This document shows positions 50,891 through 64,000 of a stretch of DNA of 64,000 nt, one piece after another. This stretch comes from Lycocorax pyrrhopterus obiensis. Taxonomy: Eukaryota > Chordata > Aves > Passeriformes > Paradisaeidae. The stretch covers positions 310,001-374,000 of the forward strand of contig JACSVZ010000008.1 in assembly GCA_014706295.1 (NCBI GenBank). Reading direction: 5' to 3'. The notes under the pieces were generated by a model. The model saw only the letters and a program-made list of their open reading frames with translations. It did not search any database and was not told where the DNA came from. Each line of letters starts with the position of its first letter. The first letter of the stretch is position 1. The position numbers and the translations under genes are program-made.

Positions 50891-53800
50891 CAGTGCTCTT
50901 GAATAATGTTGTTTTCCCCAGCTCAGAAAAGAATATTCCCTGTGTGGCATGTCTCTCCTGAGTGTCCTCCATTTCTTTTTGTTTAGGTTGTGTCTTCTTG
51001 ACTGACCTTACCTCCCCGAGGCCATGGCGATGCAGATAATAGCTTTCCTGAAGAAGCCTGGATGGAGATCTGGCTGCCAGGCCTGGCTGCCTAACACAGG
51101 GATCTCGGGAGCGGTTGAGGTGGTGAGGTAGAGATAGAGACACTTGGTCTAGCAGAGCTCTTCCTTTGTTTGGCCAGCATAGTAACAGGACAAGAATATA
51201 TACGGGCAGGTAATGCCCAGCAACCTAAAAGAGGTACCTGTGGTGTCAGTGTATTTCTATACTGCATTCAAGTGCTGTTTTGGAGAAAAACTGGAGTTTT
51301 AGGCTTCAGTTCCTTTCTTTCTGGGCCCTTGAATGGTTTGATTTGTCATGGTGACATATGATTTGTTCATTAACTTTGGGAAATCAGCAGGGTGTGCTTT
51401 GTCCTACCTATATGGTTTATTAGGACAAGGTGTTTGGTGCAGGTTTCTATCATGCCCATGGACTGCTTAAAAAAAATTACCATCCATGATTAGCTAGTTT
51501 CTGAAACAGCCAACTCTTGTGTTTTTCAAAGCTGGAGGGGAAGGGCTGGAAGCTGTTTGTTGTCACCTACCTTTAATCACTGCTGCCAGACCTTCCTCCA
51601 AGCAGCCCTTTGTCTGCTGCTGGCCCCACATGAGCTGCTGCCACCCTTAGGTAAATTGTTTGGCTCAGTTGTGTAAGAATTCGTCCATTTTGGTATCCAG
51701 GAGAACAGGAGACTTCATGACATCTTAGCACCATAATCTCTATTTTGAAAGCAAGAAGATGCTGTTACAAAACTGTTCCTGCACATGCTTTAATGTTGTT
51801 CTAGAGACGATGTGGGTAACAAAAGTAAAAAGTGTCTGTGCTTGTGCCCTGAAATCCACAAGCCTCTCACTCCAGTCTCAGTGCCTTGGAACGCTAACAC
51901 TGAAGGGAAGGGCGGGGTTTGTTTGCTCTCCTGATCCCCACACCGTTGTATCTCAACATCAACACACTCTCTCGCTGCAGCTATTTCCCTTTTGGGAGCC
52001 AGGCAGGTAATAGGGTCCTGTGTCCTGGCAGCACTTGAAGAGCAGGCAGTGCTGCCTGAATCTTAATGTGCCACTGCATTCCTCAGCCCCGGTGAGGGGT
52101 TAGCAGCAGGGTGCATTGCACTGCTCGGGTGCTGCTTCTTGTACCAATTTTGTTATTCTTTTGATTAATCTCTTCTGTGAGGGAGCTTTTAAATGAATGT
52201 ATGACCAGTTCAAAGTTTCCTGGAGAACTGCATTAAGTTCCTTTTGCCACACCTTGCAGGGCCCTTCCGGGGAATGTTCGTGGCTCCTCTTTCCTGAAGA
52301 ACAAAGAAGAAACCAACACTCTTTCTTTCCCCCTGTAACTCTTTCTGCCTGGCAGGCAGCAATGATGCACCTTGCTGCAAGTTCTTATGCTTCCATCTTG
52401 GCTTTAAGAGGGTTTGTATGATGCTCTGGAGCTTCTGTTGGCTGTCAGACCATGGCACTGAGCCAGCCATGTGAAGCTGGCCAAGCTGCCCTGTCTTTGT
52501 GCCAGTGGACCAATTTCTTTGATATACCCTGGGTTTTTTGTGTGTGTGGAGTTATAAATGCAAGTTTCTTTCCTCTGTGCCCCATTGTATGGCTTCGTTT
52601 TCACACAGGAAGGAGATTTTTATATCTTAAGTATTATTCTGCCTATCCAGAGAGAGTCTAATTATTCCTTTTAAAAAAACCCATCAGGCTTATTTTCTAT
52701 ACTGACATTAAAGGGGTGAAAAGTAAAATACAGTAGTGAAAATTAGACTTGCAGTGCACCTAAGCCCTGAAGTAGGGGAGCAGCTGCTCTTAGGCTGTGC
52801 TGCTGTGGCTCTGAGGGCTTTTAAAAGATGAGTTCTACTCCTCTTTCTGCCCCTGACTAGTTTTGCAGTTGCTGGTGTGCTGTCTGTGCCCTAATTCCTC
52901 CATCTGAAGGAAATGGAGGAGCATGGAAAATACACTGGGTTCTGTAGGACCCGTGGAAAAACACTCAAGACATCAAGTTTTGTGTCACAGTGCTCCACTA
53001 AGGGAAAGGAAATAACTGCTGCTCTTAACTCGGAGTGATGTACTTGCCTGATTTTAATGGGTTCTTGGTGCTTTACTTGTGTTGAGTTTGCTCATACTTC
53101 GCTCAGCTTGTGCTCCCTCCCCGATCTCCGCAGCCCTTCCCACTGGCACTGAGTCCTGGAACAAGTTGTTTACAGCAGCAAGGCCTATCTCAAAGTCCTT
53201 GACTTCAGTGCAATCCATCTCAGCTGCCTGTCAGGGCTTATTGTGAACGTACATCCTCCAATCAATCCCGGACAGGGAGCCTGTCCTGTGTGCCGGGTTC
53301 TCCTCTCTCTCTGTGGCAGGAAGTGCTGATTAGCTCTTCCTCCTTCTCCTTCTAGGCAGGCTGCAGGCTCCTGCACCCACAGCTGTGCTTCACACACCTC
53401 CCAACCACTGGTGTGTCCTGAGAGGTGGCTCTGACAAAGCCAAGGTCACTTCAGCAAATGCCAAAGCATTTTTATTCATCAGTCCACTACAGACTGTATG
53501 AGGCTTTCCAGCCCAGCCAGTGCTTTGAAGAATTTGAGTTCCTTGTGTGAGGATGGTAAAGCCCTGCAGAGATCTCTGGGAGGGACAAGAAGGGTGGTTG
53601 CCACCTGCAAAATGAACCGTTCTTTCTTGTGTTAAGAACAGATATACACAGGCTTTGTAGCAGGTTTAGAAAATTTCTCTTGGGTACTAAAATAAAATCC
53701 CTGCCCTCTATTTTAATTTTGCTTTCCCTCTTCATATCTTTTAAACAGTACTGGTGACTTCTTTGAAAAGGTATTAATTTGATCCTGATTCTTTTTGGGG

Positions 53801-55980
53801 TGTTGGGCTCATCAAGCTTTGGGGTGCAAATGTGGAGGCCAGGAACAACATATTTGCTCGAGACTGCAGGTCCTACAGAATGCCCTATTGGAATTGTGTC
53901 TCTCCCAGAGCGTCTCCTTGCAGGGAGGTTTTTTGTTTGGGTTTTTTCCCTCCCTTTATACTCTCAGGACTAACTTTACAGCTCCCAGAGCTGTGAGTAT
54001 CACCCAAATTAACTTGCAAAGAGGAGGTGCTGATAGAAGAGTTGTCTCTGGTGCTTCTTCCCAGAAACGTTTAGAGGCAGCACACTGTCCTCTCCAGCTT
54101 GAGACCACTTCCTTCCCTGGATGTTATGGTGGTTTGGGATAGTGTCATCTCTGGGAATGCTGGGGCATCTCCTGCTTTAATCCATTTTTGAGAACTTGAT
54201 AGGGCCTGTAGGTGACACCTTTGGGGCTCCAATTTGCGATGGTGCAGTTCATTCCTCTGTGTTAATTGGCAGCTGTCAGTCACTTGTATGTACCTGTCAA
54301 AACAGTGTTATAGCAGGCTCATGTGGCAGCTGCAAAACAAAAGCAGCTGGGGATGAGATGGTTCAGATGGTTCATGTACACACCTGTGACACAAACAGAG
54401 CGTTCCATTCAGGCTTGTCAGTTTTATTTAGCTGGGATCGTAAGTATGAATCAGCCTCTCAATGAAAGTGGCAAAATAGAAATTCTGGTGGCTTGCTGTA
54501 CTGTTCTGTGTTCAATTTTAGTTTCTCTTCTGGGAATTCACATAATCACCTCTTGAGGGTTATCTGCCTTGATAGCTTTGTGTAGTGAATCTGTTCTCTT
54601 TTCCTGTTGTTGGAAAAACCTTTCTGGTACTGCACAGCTGTCAGCACAATAGAGCTACAAGAATTTTTTTTTTCTTATGGTAGCAATAACAGTAATTTAT
54701 TTGGAGTTTTTTTGTTGTCGTTCACCACTGAAGAAAGACTCCTGTGCTGGGGTGGACCAGAGCAGCATGTTGCACTTCACTCGCAGGGACACACCCCAGC
54801 AGAGAGAGGCCATTGAGAATTTTCTGTAATGTACAGACCCTACAAGACAGACAAGCACCCAACTCCCTGTCTTGTGCAAATTCAACATGTAAATAACGGA
54901 GCCACTTTTTTCCTGCTGGGATTTGAAGCTTGATGTCATTTCTTAGGCCAGCCTGCTGCAGAAATGCAGGATGCCAAGGGAATGGGAAAATGCCCACCCT
55001 TGCCTGATTGTGTATGATTACTGCAGGCTTAGCTGCACTCGTTGCTGATGGAGAGGTCTTGCAGTAAGAGCTGGTGGGGTGGGAGGGAAGAACCCTTTCT
55101 GGGTTTGCTGTAGTAGAGAACAGATTTCGGTGTGCTGCATCTAGAGCTTGTGGTTGTCACCTGCAACTCAGCCCAGTTTGGTTTGAACTAGTCGGGAGAG
55201 GTTCTCAATTACTCAGTTTTGCATCAAAATTAATTCCATAGCGTTGGGTCTGGTTTGTATTTTAAAGACAAGAGACTGTAAGACTGCTGCAGAAAAGTGT
55301 CTTTACTTGCCTTGTTTGATAATCTCACTGCAGTGGTCAGGTTGTGTGGCCAGGAGTGGCAAGGGCCTCTGTGTAGCCTAGGAACAGCTTGTTTCCCTGT
55401 GGGACACCAGTCTTTCAGTTTGACTGATGTTCCCATTGTAGCTCTGCTCCAAGCACTCCTCTGCAATCTGTGCTCGGAAGGATCAGTCCTGCTCCTTTGG
55501 CCACTCTTTCCTGCCGTTAAGGCTCCTTAGCCGGTGTTTTCTGCCTGGAGGGAGCCGTGGAGTATGACTTGTGGAAGGAGCAGAGATAACAAGCACCCAT
55601 CTGTTCTTCTTTTCCATCCCTTCGGGATGTCCGGGTGTCCCTGCTTAGAATTCTTCTCTGGATAAGATAGTGGAGGTGTCACTGTGGGGCAGGCAGCAGA
55701 AAACAATAGCAGGTCAGGTCCAAAAAACAAGATCGATCAGTGAGTACGTCCCTGCTGTCAGTAAGGGGCAGAGCTGCTCTGGGGAGGTCAAGGCTGGAGC
55801 TGTACCCCACATCCCTTCGGCCTCTTCCTCTGATAAACTTCCAGGGGCGCAATCACACTTGCTCCTCTGGAAGCCTGGAGTCAGAAGCTCCACTGAGAGG
55901 AAGGCTGCAGGAGCCACAGCCTGTACCAGGGCTTTCAAGCCTCTGTCCCTTGAGTGGTGGCTCTTCCTCTGCTGAGTGGG
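50891..55980. other. MCU-OIT3 intergenic region
   Basis: About 5.1 kb between the MCU poly(A) site and the OIT3 start codon. No exon, RNA gene or interspersed repeat was recognised. The last few hundred bases should contain the OIT3 promoter and 5' UTR. I saw no canonical TATAAA within about 130 bases of the start codon, and no CpG island, which is compatible with a tissue-restricted promoter. Confidence 0.65.

Positions 55981-64000
<8,020 letters not shown>

Overview
This window is vertebrate nuclear DNA, almost certainly from a bird. Coding sequence is sparse and split into short exons with GT/AG borders. The repeats are CR1 LINE 3' fragments, two of which end in the octamer-type tail ATTCTATG, plus one solo LTR that resembles avian endogenous retrovirus LTRs. 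There are no operons, CRISPR arrays or prokaryotic signals.

Two protein-coding genes are supported, both on the + strand. MCU, the pore-forming subunit of the mitochondrial calcium uniporter, occupies 38293-48998 as exons 2 to 8, with a 3' UTR ending near 50.9 kb. The seven exons join in frame to 301 codons plus stop. This equals the human protein from residue 51 to its end, so only the N-terminal targeting exon is missing. OIT3 (LZP), a secreted liver glycoprotein, starts about 5.1 kb after the MCU poly(A) site. Its signal-peptide exon (55981-56044), D8C-type exon, short cysteine-rich exon and first calcium-binding EGF exon are present. The EGF and ZP remainder lies beyond the right edge. 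MCU followed by OIT3 in the same orientation is the vertebrate gene order as I recall it from human chromosome 10.

The first 38 kb hold no coding exon I can recognise. They are either MCU intron 1 or the MCU-upstream region plus intron 1. They contain a clear CpG island (12.08-12.56 kb), four CR1 fragments, a GC-rich patch with a YY1-like site (33.48-33.66 kb), a degenerate minisatellite (33.72-33.94 kb) and a G-quadruplex-prone tract 60-100 bases before MCU exon 2. MCU intron 2 has a CR1 fragment, MCU intron 6 a sense-oriented solo LTR, and OIT3 intron 3 a CR1 tail.

MCU acts in the inner mitochondrial membrane and OIT3 is secreted, so their adjacency looks like inherited synteny rather than a shared pathway. 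I found no new multi-gene system. The observations most worth a second look are regulatory: the unassigned MCU first exon and several candidate alternative starts, the LTR with its own poly(A) signal inside MCU, and a C/EBP-plus-HNF1-like cluster just before OIT3 exon 2.
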